Part shown: positions 36,097 through 45,850 of the stretch, in pieces | How the letters are laid out: each line of letters opens with the position of its first letter | Position numbering within the stretch: the stretch's first letter is position 1 | Origin: Phellopilus nigrolimitatus | Taxonomy: Eukaryota > Basidiomycota > Agaricomycetes > Hymenochaetales > Hymenochaetaceae | Direction of reading: 5' to 3' | NCBI GenBank assembly: GCA_021029095.1 | Contig: JAJOHG010000018.1 | Span: 124,001-188,000, forward strand | DNA: 64,000 bases | Notes under the pieces: generated by a model | The model's input: only the letters and a program-made list of their open reading frames with translations | The model's database searches: none | Told to the model about the DNA's origin: nothing | Program-made: the position numbers and the translations under genes

Positions 36097-36588
36097 CTAG
36101 CAGACAAGAATACTGTAATTTTGAGTGATTTTAAAAGTTAATAGTCTGCGAATGCAAAACAGACCTTTGCTACACCATCTTCTATTTCCAAATTTGATGG
36201 CGGTAGTGCTTTCATACCATTGAGGCTCCTCGTCCATCTTCCGCTCGAGAAGCGTTTTCACCTTGATCATCGTATCCTCGTCCGGGAGCGTTGCATATGC
36301 TGGATACATGTTGGTTGCGACGTATACGCACATATCGCGGTCTTCTGCGTCTTCAGGTCCGATGGGAAGAATTCCTCCTTTATGAGCCTGTACGCCACAT
36401 GCGAAGACAGCTTTCTTCAGAGCTGTCGATGTGTCCATGAGAGCATTGATTCCTGCTGATCCTATCGGGTTATCAAGATCCTCTTGCGAGAGAAGACCGC
36501 GTGCCTCGCCCCAAGCATGAAACCATGAACGATCAAGACGGTATCCGCAAATTTTGTATTGAAACGGGGAGGTATTGTCGGAAGCCAT
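36097..36588 (-). CDS. array copy 2: unknown small-protein family, 163 aa
   Basis: Single-exon frame from ATG at 36588. Shared family blocks are an N-terminal FQYKICGYRLDRSWFHAWGE, a middle ALKKAVFACGVQAHKGGILP, VYVATNMYPAYATLPDEDT, and a near-invariant MDEEPQWYESTTA. In this copy one A is missing from the run before the usual stop. Translation therefore runs on for about 26 extra residues to a stop at 36097. I do not recognise the family. It is soluble, slightly acidic, with no signal peptide or transmembrane helix. Conservation of whole blocks across copies suggests a protein-level constraint. Confidence 0.75.
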   Translation of the reverse strand: MASDNTSPFQYKICGYRLDRSWFHAWGEARGLLSQEDLDNPIGSAGINALMDTSTALKKAVFACGVQAHKGGILPIGPEDAEDRDMCVYVATNMYPAYATLPDEDTMIKVKTLLERKMDEEPQWYESTTAIKFGNRRWCSKGLFCIRRLLTFKITQNYSILVC

Positions 36589-37092
36589 GGTTTATCCTAC
36601 GGTCTGGATTCGATGTATAAGCTGGAAGTCCGTAAAATATATAGTTTGCCCTTCAAGCTTCAAAACAAAGCTGACTCACCGATTAACTTTCTTCAAATCC
36701 CGAAGCTTGAAACTTGGGGAGTTAAGATGTCTGGGATTAGCACACAAGTTGTAAGGTAGTTTACGCTCTGACAATTCGGATCGTGCCGTCCGATGCGTTT
36801 AGCACGCATTCTTCGAATGACGATTATCGTTTCTGTCCGTTTTTACGTACTAATCCTTTGATACAAACTAATATTCAGCGTGAATTTCTCAACGTTTTGG
36901 ACCTGAAAATGTATTCTGTCCTGAGGTGCATTTATGCTTGTAGATATAGATACTACATGAAAGAACCAAGGATGACCCGGGTTACTTTTGGGCTCCTTAG
37001 ATCAGCCTGGTAGATTAAAGTGATACAATCTTGAGTGTTTTTGAAAAGTCAATAATCTAGGGACGCAAGACGAACCTTTGCTACACCGTCTT

Positions 37093-37478
37093 CTAATTTC
37101 CATGTCTGATGGCGGTAGTGCTTTCATACCATTGAGGCTCCTCGTCCATCTCTCGCTCGAGAAGCGTCTTCATCTTAATCATCGTGTCTTCGTCTGGAAG
37201 CGTTTCATCTTCTGGATCACTGTTGGTTGCGACGTATACGCACAGATCACGTCCATCTGTATCTTCAGGTCCGATGGGTAGAATTCCAACTTTATGAGCC
37301 TGTATGCCACATCCGACGATAGCGTTTGTTAGAACCGTCGCTGCGCAAAGGAGAGCGTTGTAGTATCAAGGTCCTTTGACGTGTAAAGACCTTGTGCCTT
37401 GCCCCAAGCCTCCAGCCATGCATAATTAAGACGGTATCCGCAAATTTTGTATTGAGAGGAGGTATTTGCAGAAGGCAT
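37093..37478 (-). pseudogene. array copy 3: frameshifted member of the unknown family
   Basis: The ATG at 37478 opens MPSANTSSQYKICGYRLNYA, then WLEAWGKAQGLYTSKDLD. A deletion near 37360 then shifts the frame, giving a stop within about ten codons. The original frame resumes and stays open through NAIVGCGIQAHKVGILPIGP and MDEEPQWYESTTAIRHGN to a stop at 37093-37095. The rest of the copy is well kept, so it was disabled recently. A spliced bypass is unlikely because no suitable GT/AG pair spans the break. Confidence 0.8.
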
Positions 37479-37976
37479 GGTTTATTTTATGTCCTGAATT
37501 CGACGTATGAACTAAAAGTCCATTTAATATGTAGCCCGCCCTTCTAGCTTCAAGAAAAAGTTGGCTCACCAAATGAATTTCTTCGAGTCCCGAGGTTGAA
37601 ACTTGGGGAGTTAAGATGTCTGGGACTAGCATACAAGTTGGAAGGTAATTTATGCTCTGACGATTCGGATCTTGCCGCCCGATGCATTTAGCATGCATCC
37701 TTCGAATGAAGATTATCGTTTCTGTCCATCTTTACGTACTAATCCTTAGATACAAACTAATATTCGTGAATTTTGCAACGTTTTGGATCTGAAAATGTAT
37801 TCTGCCCTGAGACGCATTTATGTTTGTAGACATAGATACTACATGAAAGAACCGAGGATGACCCGGGCTGGTTTCCGGCCCTAAGACCTCCTTAGATCGG
37901 CCTGGTAGACAAATTTTGAGCGATTTGAAAGGTCAGTTATTTAGGGATGCAGGACGAACCTTTGCTACACCGTCTT

Positions 37977-38399
37977 CTAATCTCCCCGTCTGGTGGCGGT
38001 AGTGCTTTCATACCATTGAGGCTCCTCATCCATACGCAATTCAAGAAGCGCTTTCAATTTCATCATCGTATTCTCATCCGGGAATTCTTCTCGACCTGGA
38101 TTATCATTGTGCGCGACGTATGCGCACAATTCGGGGTGATGTTCTTCGCGTCCGATAGTTCCTATTCCACCCTGCTCTTCCTTTATGCCAAGTCCTTTGA
38201 TAGCCTCTTCTAGAGCTGTAACTGTACTATCAAGAGCACGAGCTCCTGTTATTATCTCCTCATAGCCTCCTGTTACTATTTCGCCAAAGTCCTCTGGCTT
38301 GATGAAGCCTTGCTTCCTGCCCCAAGCCTCCAGCCATGAATGATCAAGGCGGTATCCGTAAATTTTGTATTGAAACGGGGCGGTATTGTCGGAAGTCAT
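37977..38399 (-). CDS. array copy 4: divergent member of the unknown family, 140 aa
   Basis: The ATG at 38399 starts MTSDNTAPFQYKIYGYRLDH and WLEAWGRKQGFIKPEDFGEI. It carries an extra segment (GGYEEIITGARALDSTVTAL) and a distinct middle (EEQGGIGTIGREEHHPELCA), but the same end (MDEEPQWYESTTATRRGD). This is the most divergent copy in the array. It may be the oldest duplicate or a member with a separate role. Intact, single exon. Function unknown. Confidence 0.75.
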   Translation of the reverse strand: MTSDNTAPFQYKIYGYRLDHSWLEAWGRKQGFIKPEDFGEIVTGGYEEIITGARALDSTVTALEEAIKGLGIKEEQGGIGTIGREEHHPELCAYVAHNDNPGREEFPDENTMMKLKALLELRMDEEPQWYESTTATRRGD

Positions 38400-38899
38400 G
38401 GTTTATTCTACGTTCTAAATTCGACGTATGAACTAAAAGTCCATTAAACATGTTGCTTGTCCTCCAAGCTCCAAAACAAAGCTGGCTCACCAGTTATTTT
38501 CTTGAGAGCCGAAGCTTGCAACTTGGGGAGTAAAGATTTCTGGGACTAGCACCCAAGCTGTAAGGTAGTTTATGCTCTGACGATTCGGATCGTGCCGTCC
38601 GCTGCAAGTGTTCTTTGGATGACAAATCTCGCCTCAGTCTGAGTTCACATTTCAATCATTTGATATAATATTCGGCGTGAATTTCTCAGCGGTTTGGACC
38701 CGCAAAATGTATCCTCAGGCTGTCAGGAGATGTATCTATTTTCAGAAGTAGATACTACATTGAAAGAAAGATGGCCCAGGTTGGTTGCCGATCCTAAACT
38801 CTCCTCAGTCCTGCCTAGCAGACAAAAATATTGTGATTTTGAGTGATTAAAAGAGTTACTAGTCTGCGAATGCAAAGCGAACCTTTGTTACACCGTCTT

Positions 38900-39301
38900 C
38901 TATTTTCCATACCTGATGGCGGTAGTGCTTTCATACCATTGAGGCTCCTCGTCCATCTTCCGCCCGAGAAGCGTTTTCACCTTAGTCATCGTATCCTCGT
39001 CTGGGAGGGTTGCATCTTCTGGACTGCTGTTGGTTGCGACGTATACGCAAAGATCGCAGTCATCTGCATCTTCAGGTCCGATAGAGAGAATTCCTCCTTT
39101 ATGAGCCTGTACGCCACATGCGAAGGTAGCGTCTTCCAGTGCTATAGTTGTGCGATTGAAAACACGAGTTCCTTTGGTGTAGCTATTGAAGTCCTCTGAT
39201 GTGCCGATCTTTTGTGCCCCACCCCAACCCGCCAGCCACAAAGTATCGATAAGGTATCCGCAGATTTTGTATTGAAATGAGGCGTTATTGTTGGAAGCCA
39301 T
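38900..39301 (-). CDS. array copy 5: unknown family, 133 aa
   Basis: The ATG at 39301 starts MASNNNASFQYKICGYLIDT. Core blocks are LEDATFACGVQAHKGGILSI, CVYVATNSSPEDATLPDEDT and MDEEPQWYESTTAIRYGK, ending at the standard stop. Residues 25-45 (GGAQKIGTSEDFNSYTKGTR) differ strongly from copies 1, 2 and 6. This matches the pattern in the array, where that loop is the variable part. Intact, with no signal or membrane segment. Confidence 0.75.
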   Translation of the reverse strand: MASNNNASFQYKICGYLIDTLWLAGWGGAQKIGTSEDFNSYTKGTRVFNRTTIALEDATFACGVQAHKGGILSIGPEDADDCDLCVYVATNSSPEDATLPDEDTMTKVKTLLGRKMDEEPQWYESTTAIRYGK

Positions 39302-39769
39302 GGATTACTCTAAGTTCTTGATTCCAAAAGAATGTTGAATGTGGCTTGCTCTTCAAGCATGAAGTCAAAACTGGCTCACCGATTAGATTTCTTCAAATCT
39401 CGAAGCTTGGAACTTGGGGTATTAGAATGTCTGGGACTAGCTTTCAAGCTATAAGGTAATTTATGCTCTGACGATTCGGATCTTGCCGTCCGATGCATCC
39501 TTCGAATGAAGATCATCGTTTCTGTCCGTCTTTACATACTAATCCTTTGATACAAACTAAAATTCGGCATGAACTTTTCAACGTTCTGGATCTGAAAATA
39601 TATTCTGTCCTGAGGTGCATTTATGTTTGTAGATATAGATACTACATGAAAGAACCAAGGATGACCTGGGTTGCTTTCGGCCCTTCCTCAGATCAGCCTG
39701 GTAGATTAACGTGATACAATTTTAAGCGATTTGAAAGTCAATAATCTAGGGATGCAAGACGAACCTTTG

Positions 39770-40186
39770 TTACACCGTCTTCTGATTTCCACGTCTGATG
39801 GCGGTAGTGCTCTCATACCATTGAGGCTCCTCGTCCATCTCTCGCTCGAGAAGCTCTTTCACCTTGATCATCGTATCCTCGTCTGGGAGCGTTGCAGATG
39901 CTGGACTCTTGTTGGTTGCGACATATACGCACGTATCGCGGTCATCCACATCATCAGGTCCGATGGGAAGAACTCCTCCTTTGGAAGCCTGTACGCCACA
40001 TGCGAAAATAGCTTTCTTCAGAGCTGCCGATGTGCGAAGGAGACCATCGGCTCCTGCTCCCGTCGGGCTTTCAATGTCCTTTTGTGTGAGAAAACCGCGT
40101 GCCTCACCCCAAGCCTCCAGCCATGAATAATCAAGACGGTATCCGCAAATTTTGAATTGAATTGGCGTGGTATTGTCGAAAGCCAT
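39770..40186 (-). CDS. array copy 6: unknown family, 138 aa
   Basis: The ATG at 40186 starts MAFDNTTPIQFKICGYRLDY, followed by WLEAWGEARGFLTQKDIESP and the block RTSAALKKAIFACGVQASKG. The usual TAG has changed to CAG, so the protein ends RRGNQKTV, five residues later than copy 5. Its middle part matches copy 1 most closely (the GADGLLRTSAALKKAIFACG stretch is identical), so those two likely share a recent duplication or conversion event. Function unknown. Confidence 0.75.
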   Translation of the reverse strand: MAFDNTTPIQFKICGYRLDYSWLEAWGEARGFLTQKDIESPTGAGADGLLRTSAALKKAIFACGVQASKGGVLPIGPDDVDDRDTCVYVATNKSPASATLPDEDTMIKVKELLEREMDEEPQWYESTTAIRRGNQKTV

Positions 40187-40639
40187 GGTCTATTCTATGT
40201 TCTGGATCGGATGTATGAACTTAAAAGTCCGTTAAATATATGTAGTTGCCCTTCAAGTTTCAAGACAAAGCTGACTCACCGATGAAATTTCTTCAAGTCC
40301 CGAAGCTATAAACTTGGGGAGAGTTGAAACATCTGGGATGAGTACACAAGTTGTGAGGTAATTTATGCTCTGACGATCGGATCGTGCCGTCCGCTGCAAG
40401 GTATTCTTCGGATGACAAATCTCGTCTTAGTTCACATTTCAATCCTCTGATATAATTTGGTCGGCATGATTTTCTCGTGTAGCGTTTTTGGGCCTGAAAA
40501 ACATATTTTGTCGATAGGCGCATTTATGTGTGTAGATGCTACGTTAAAGAATTAAGGATGACTTCGATCCGTTATCGGCCCTTAATTCCCCTCAGCCCCG
40601 CCTGATAGATAGCGTATTATGATTTTGAGTAATGTGTTG

Positions 40640-40922
40640 GATTGAAATTTGGCAGGCAGCCATGATTTACGCAATAGTTGATGTCTGAACTAGTGAGTTC
40701 ATAAATAATTGTGCCGATCTTGAGACAAACAGACTCACCGACTAGAATTCTTCTATGCTTTCAAGTTTGGAAGTTCGAAGCTAAGGTATCTGGGACATCC
40801 AAGGTAATTCATGATCTGAGGATTCGGATCTTGCCATGAATAACGATTTCCATTTAACTCATAAGTATTTACTCTTCATTGAAGTGGAAATGTCTGGTGT
40901 TTCATCAAAGGGTTAGCGATAT
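40640..40922 (-). repeat. decayed upstream piece of an array unit
   Basis: Spacer-type sequence (GACTCACCGACTAGAATTCTTC and a following 'TCTGAGGATTCGGATCTTGCC' type block) is present without a gene body. It probably marks the old right edge of the array, just before the dehydrogenase gene. Confidence 0.5.
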
Positions 40923-42435
40923 TTACAGGCGCGAGATGAGCCTGCTATCCGATTCAATGTCTTGCACAAGCACGTAGCGGTAGCGCGGAATTCCATTCCA
41001 TACACCCTCGACAGCTTTCTTCGCCTCTTTCATCGGAAGAACTTCGATCCTTGAGAATATAACAGTGCAACTATCGGTCAATACGCCTATCACGAGAGCA
41101 TAACAGTCGCATGCACGTACCAAGGTTTGATGCCTTTCTGTGCCGCGAGTTCGAACATTTTAATCGCGTCCTTCTTCGACCCAATACGCGAGCCACCGAT
41201 TGAACACGCATTTTCCAGAATATCGAAAGCGTGCAGAGCGGGAAGTTTGTCATCCGGTACGCCAACTGTTATGAACTTTCCGAAGACGTTAAGCATCCTG
41301 TATCGTGGCAAAGTGTACGCAATTAGAGCTATATCATTTTGTAGATGAGAGATGAGACTGACGAAAGGAATTCGCCAAAAGGAAATCCTGCTGCGCTATC
41401 GCGCGTAGAGATGATGAAGTCGAGTTCCATGGTGTATTTCTTGTGGAATCCGGCTTGTGAAGTGACGACGAAGTGGTCCGCACCCATTTTCTTCGCGTCT
41501 TGTTCCTTAGACGTACTGTGCGAGAACGCATAGACCTCTGATCCAAGAGCCTTGGCAAACAATATGGCGTAGTGGCCCTATAAAATAAAGAAAACATAAG
41601 TTAGAAAGTTTAACAAGGCTTCTCAAGTCGACACGAACCAAGCCTCCAATACCGATAATTCCCACCTTCTTTCCCGGACCAACTCCGTTCCGAATCAAGG
41701 GCGAGAATACCGTTAGACCACCACAGAGCATCGATGCTGCATCTGCAGACGAGATGCCGTCTGGGATAGGGAAGACGAATTGTTCATGTGCGATGATGCC
41801 ATTAGCGTAGCCGCCCATTGTGCGTGTTCCATCCGGGTACTTCTCCGACTTTGAAATAATTCAGGATAGACTAAATGATTAGAAAAGGAAATGCACGCAC
41901 ATAAGTGTGTATTTTCTTCTTACAATAATGCTCCTTGTCATTCTTGCATTGCTTGCAGGAGTAGCAAGACGCGATTTGAGCGCCGACACCGACGCGGTCG
42001 CCAACCTTGATACCGGAGACTTGCGAGCCGACCCGCACTGCCGTTCCGACAATTTCATGTCTAATTTTAGATGACGGTCGCGCAATGCATAAATTAGAAG
42101 CAATAATTTTCAAAAAAAAAATGAATATCTACCCGACGACCATGGGAACCTGCACCGGACCCCATCCGGATGAAAGAGTATGAATATCGGAGCCACAGAC
42201 ACTGATGTACATGGTCAGAGTGAATTGGGTTTGCTAAGAGCAGACATTACCCGCAATGTGTAATGGCAATTTCGACGTCTGTTTCTTCCCAATTTTTACC
42301 CGGATACTCGACAATGCTAAACTCCGACCATCTCTTAGCGTCTGAAGATTTGTTTCTCTAAGAACGATATTTTCTCTCATAGTCGACAAAGTACTTGCCA
42401 GTGATTCCGTATCCCTTGAAGGTCTTCGGTGACAT
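40923..42435 (-). CDS. zinc-dependent cinnamyl-alcohol-type dehydrogenase (ADH6/7-like, NADP)
   Basis: Eight exons on the minus strand (42435-42399, 42341-42251, 42201-42133, 42060-41901, 41848-41639, 41577-41363, 41297-41121, 41049-40923) are in phase and give 361 aa, usual for this family. The start MSPKTFKGYGITDAKRW fits the family N-terminus. Catalytic-zinc motifs CGVCGSDIHTLSSGWGP and GHEIVGTA span exons 2-4. Structural-zinc cysteines lie in SCYSCKQCKNDKEHYC. The Rossmann motif is VGIIGIGGLGHYAI. The first intron uses a GC donor (GCAAGT...TTCAG), required to keep frame. These enzymes reduce aromatic and branched aldehydes with NADPH, which in wood-decay fungi fits lignin-derived aldehyde handling; that role is inferred. 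Confidence 0.92.
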
Positions 42436-44113
42436 TGACAAGAAGAGGCGGCCGATAAGCTATCAGTTCCCTCAATTGAGGGAGCCACGACCATGGACGC
42501 TTTATACGCTGTGAGAATTATAAATACGTACATTCTTTTGCTTCGAATTATAATTCTTATAAATTCGATGACGCAGGTCCTCTGACTCCGAGCCTACACG
42601 GACGACTTTCTCTGTCGGTGATAATTCTTTATGTAAGAGAACTATCGGACTCAGAGCGTCGAGGATTACAGCGAATCATATGCGTGTTTATATTCTCCTG
42701 GAAGAGGTGGCCTCGACGAGTTAGGTTCCATGATCCTGAGAACTACAGCAGCGTACAATCATGCTCATTTCTGTCATAGAACAAGGCAAGTTAAGACCAT
42801 CTCATTTTAAGCGATAAATGGGTCACCTATTTGCTCTCAGACACTCTCCGACGTCCCCACCCTGTTTCTCCCCTTTCCTTTTGTTGTTCTTGAGAATAGG
42901 TTAATGCCGGTGTCCAGCCTTTAACTTCTGCTGTTTCAATCAAGGCAGCCTGTTGTGGGAGCTTTTTCTTTCATATTTCATAACACAGCGGCAACTGGTT
43001 GAGACGAGCATCGTCGATAACGCCGACGTCCTCCGGCGCGTTCAGCTGAAGTGTTTTCTTCCGCGTTTCCGGGCCGGTCTTCGTCACCAGAACTGTCAGA
43101 GATAACTTTTGACCCGGGCATTCTCGACGATAGGAAAGTACGCGGAAACCAAAGAAGCTGCTTGTGCTTCGTCATGGGAAGAACTGAACTATCTTTCTTC
43201 CGCTTGTCCTTGTAATTACGAGTTCAGTACATCGTAGCGGACACAACTCGCAGACTGGTATATATACCAAGCCTTCATACCCGTGCTTAGCCATCGTCGA
43301 GTGTATCTTGAAACAATAACTGGTGCTTGATCAGGAAAATGATAGTGATGCCAGCGGAGAAGTAACCGCAGGAACTATGGAAGCAGATGGCCATGCTTCG
43401 GTATGGGAGTAGTGCACTAGTCTCAGAATAAAATCTACTGATCATGATCATTACGAGACATTGAAGCCGTTCGTCAGTCATGTTTTAGGAGTTTTTACAC
43501 ACACGACTCACCGATAAACCCACGGATCCTTGTAGCCGTATACTACCGTGTATTCCTGCATCGACAGACCGTGGAGCTTGTATATTAATTATATCCATCA
43601 TTTTCTCCTGAGAACGCAAAAAGTGAATTAGTCCAGGGGTGCTCCACTTACACGTCAATGGCCTTTTGACGAAATCAACAAGTCCAAGGTCAGAATGTAA
43701 GAGTGTGCGTGTTGGCTACAAATCATGTGCGTAAGTGACTGTGATACAAGAAATGCGGTACTTAATAATGAACCCGAACGAGAGAAAACAAGTGTGATAT
43801 AACAGTGATCTAGATAGGAAGGCAAAGAGCGCGATGGATGGTCTTGTTCAACGAGAGAGTATGCATAGTGTGCTGTGAATGGAAATCGACGGGAAGATGA
43901 AATACTGGAAAAAAAGAAAGCGCGCAAGAACGGATGCCTTCGGAGAACTATTAAGAGGCTGCAAGAGATATGGATCAACCAGCTTGAAGTGTAGCGTGAA
44001 AAACTGAACGATACGCACGATGATTCTATACCAGTCCTTGTGTGAATTATAAGGCGAAGGTGAAGGAGGTATGCGGGAATTAAGAAATAAATAATCAAGA
44101 AGTCCAGCACCAG
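42436..44113. other. intergenic, dehydrogenase upstream region and F-box 3' region
   Basis: 1.7 kb with no supportable gene. TATTTATA on the minus strand lies about 90 bp before the dehydrogenase ATG and may be its TATA element. A perfect palindrome GGTATATATACC lies near 43256-43267. Other frames are short and without motif. Confidence 0.5.
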
Positions 44114-45109
44114 TCAAGAGCAGCCCCTAAACACCTTAACCGAGTTCCAAATACTGTCCTTTCCTTCCTTCCAAAGCGACAAAATCGCGTCGTCCGCCTT
44201 CTGGTCAGGGAATCGGAAAGCGTAAACGCGCTTGTCATGTAGGTAACGGAGATTGTTGTCCACAGTCCAGTCCTTCACTGTGCGAGGATACCAGAGGCAC
44301 GTATCGAGTTTATACGGCGAGGGGACAGTGATGATAAACGATTGTAAGGCGGGGAACGTATTTAAGATTTCTTGTATTTTTGGTGAGAGCACAGTTAAAG
44401 GCGTCGCCAAATGCGTAAGCCTGGATAGAGCAGAAACTGCGTCCCTGCAATCCATTAGCGCCTCGATCTGGCTAGGCTGTGTGAGCCACAGGTGCGTGAG
44501 ACCCTCGAAGAACGCGCGTGTGTAGCCTGCCGACACGTTAAAGTCTCTCCAATCGATACACCCAGGAAACACGAGGAGTTCACGCGGTGTGCATAACGAA
44601 AAACGGGTGGTTTCAAGACTATCGCCTCGGAGCGAATCGTGCAGGCGGTCCCCGTAGCCACACAACGCGGAGAGGCAGCCCGGAAGGACCGCGAGGCGGG
44701 CGACGCGCGCGCATGGTACGAGATGTATGTAATCTGTGCTCGTTGACTCTCGCATCCATACTGCCCGCACCTGCGAGGCGGCATATGTGTGCGTGTGCAA
44801 GAAATAGCCGAGAGCGTGAGCTCTTCTGCGTCGGCGCATCACAAGCGTGCGGAAGAGGAATGGGAGCACCACGGCACGTACGGCGCGCGAGACGAGCGCG
44901 AGCGTCGCGGCAATGACCTTGCAGTCTTCTGCGGCGATCTCGAAGACGTGGATGACGAGCTCCGACGGCAGCGCGGGGAAGGGCGTGATGTTTGTCGGCG
45001 ATGCCACCGCTTCCTCGACGGTCTTCGAGGTGAGGATCACATGCAATGTTTTTGCTGGCAATGAAGCGTCGCCAAAATCTGTGGATACGATTGACAGAGC
45101 GGCAGACAT
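44114..45109 (-). CDS. F-box-like protein
   Basis: Intronless frame of 331 aa. Residues about 43-85 (FPALPSELVIHVFEIAAEDC, then LALVSRAVRAVVLPFLFRTL) form an F-box-like motif: L-P-x-E-L-x-x-x-I/V-F followed by a C/V-x-x-V-S-R segment. The remainder (WRDFNVSAGYTRAFFEGLTH, LTHLATPLTVLSPKIQEILN) resembles the loosely leucine-rich C-terminal halves of basidiomycete F-box proteins. Such proteins usually recruit substrates to SCF ubiquitin ligases; the target is unknown. The reading frame is also open for about 20 codons before the ATG (FFDRDYKELDLLSDAPDGEL), so an upstream exon or start is possible. Confidence 0.7.
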   Translation of the reverse strand: MSAALSIVSTDFGDASLPAKTLHVILTSKTVEEAVASPTNITPFPALPSELVIHVFEIAAEDCKVIAATLALVSRAVRAVVLPFLFRTLVMRRRRRAHALGYFLHTHTYAASQVRAVWMRESTSTDYIHLVPCARVARLAVLPGCLSALCGYGDRLHDSLRGDSLETTRFSLCTPRELLVFPGCIDWRDFNVSAGYTRAFFEGLTHLWLTQPSQIEALMDCRDAVSALSRLTHLATPLTVLSPKIQEILNTFPALQSFIITVPSPYKLDTCLWYPRTVKDWTVDNNLRYLHDKRVYAFRFPDQKADDAILSLWKEGKDSIWNSVKVFRGCS

Positions 45110-45850
45110 GTCGAGCTCGCCGTCCGGGGCGTCGCTGAGGAGGTCGAGCTCTTTGTAGTCCCGGTCAAAGAAGCGATGTCGACTTCGCCATATATCCCTC
45201 GTACGAATTTTAAATTTAAATTTATGTAATTAAAAAGGTTCTGCGGGCACACCTTCGTACGCTTCTCAACCGGGGCCAATATTATAATCAGCTCGCCTAC
45301 TTCATTTTGTTTTACTTTCCCTTGATTCCATGCTCGTTGGTCGTTGGTAAATGAGAACTTGCAAACCGGCTATTCAAGCGAGCCTCGTTGTCTGCCTTCT
45401 TACGACTAATAAATAGGATTTGCCTTCAGAAAGCCAATCATGGCTTGCAAAAATAGCACTAAAATTAATCCAGAAAATTAATTGATACTCGAGACGACCG
45501 GCCCCGATGACTTGCTCAAGATCCCAATAGCCGGCCGTCCTCCTCGCTGCGGGTCTCAGTATATATCTCGGATCGCTTCAGAAGAATTGTTTATCCTAAG
45601 GAAGTACTGTAAATTGGTGAAATGTACAATGCACTGGCTTCGCATTGCCTTCACGAAATGCGAGTACCACGTTGAGTCGTTTCAAACGAGGTAAGAGACT
45701 GTTAACACTACATGTACATTGGACCGGTCCCCGAGATTTTGTATAACGGTACAGGAGTGCCCAGGTAATCAACGCCTTGTTATCTCACTAGGCCGACAAA
45801 AAATGTAACACAAGTTATATCCGCGGAACAACATTTTTAATACACATACA
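45110..45850. other. intergenic between F-box gene start and MID1 end
   Basis: 741 bp between two minus-strand genes. It holds the F-box promoter and the MID1 trailer. No further gene was seen. Confidence 0.5.

Larger units (their letters stand above)
35600..40640 (-). repeat. tandem array of ~0.9-kb gene-plus-spacer units
   Basis: Six copies of a minus-strand gene and its spacer lie head to tail. Starts at 36588, 37478, 38399, 39301 and 40186 give periods of 890, 921, 902 and 885 bp; the leftmost copy is only about 530 bp from its neighbour and lacks its 5' part. Spacers are also conserved: each unit carries a 'CGATTATCGTTTCTGTCCG'-like block and a 'GATACTACATGAAAGAACC'-like block. A further decayed piece of upstream sequence is visible at about 40640-40900. 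Unit identity is high enough to suggest duplication by unequal crossing-over, with copy 4 clearly more divergent. Confidence 0.9.

Noticed and set aside
35663..40130. Plus-strand frames repeated across the tandem array (HRLLFSIPDGGSAFIPLRLL type)
   Set aside because: They recur only because they are antisense to the repeated minus-strand genes, whose blocks and stops behave like real coding sequence.
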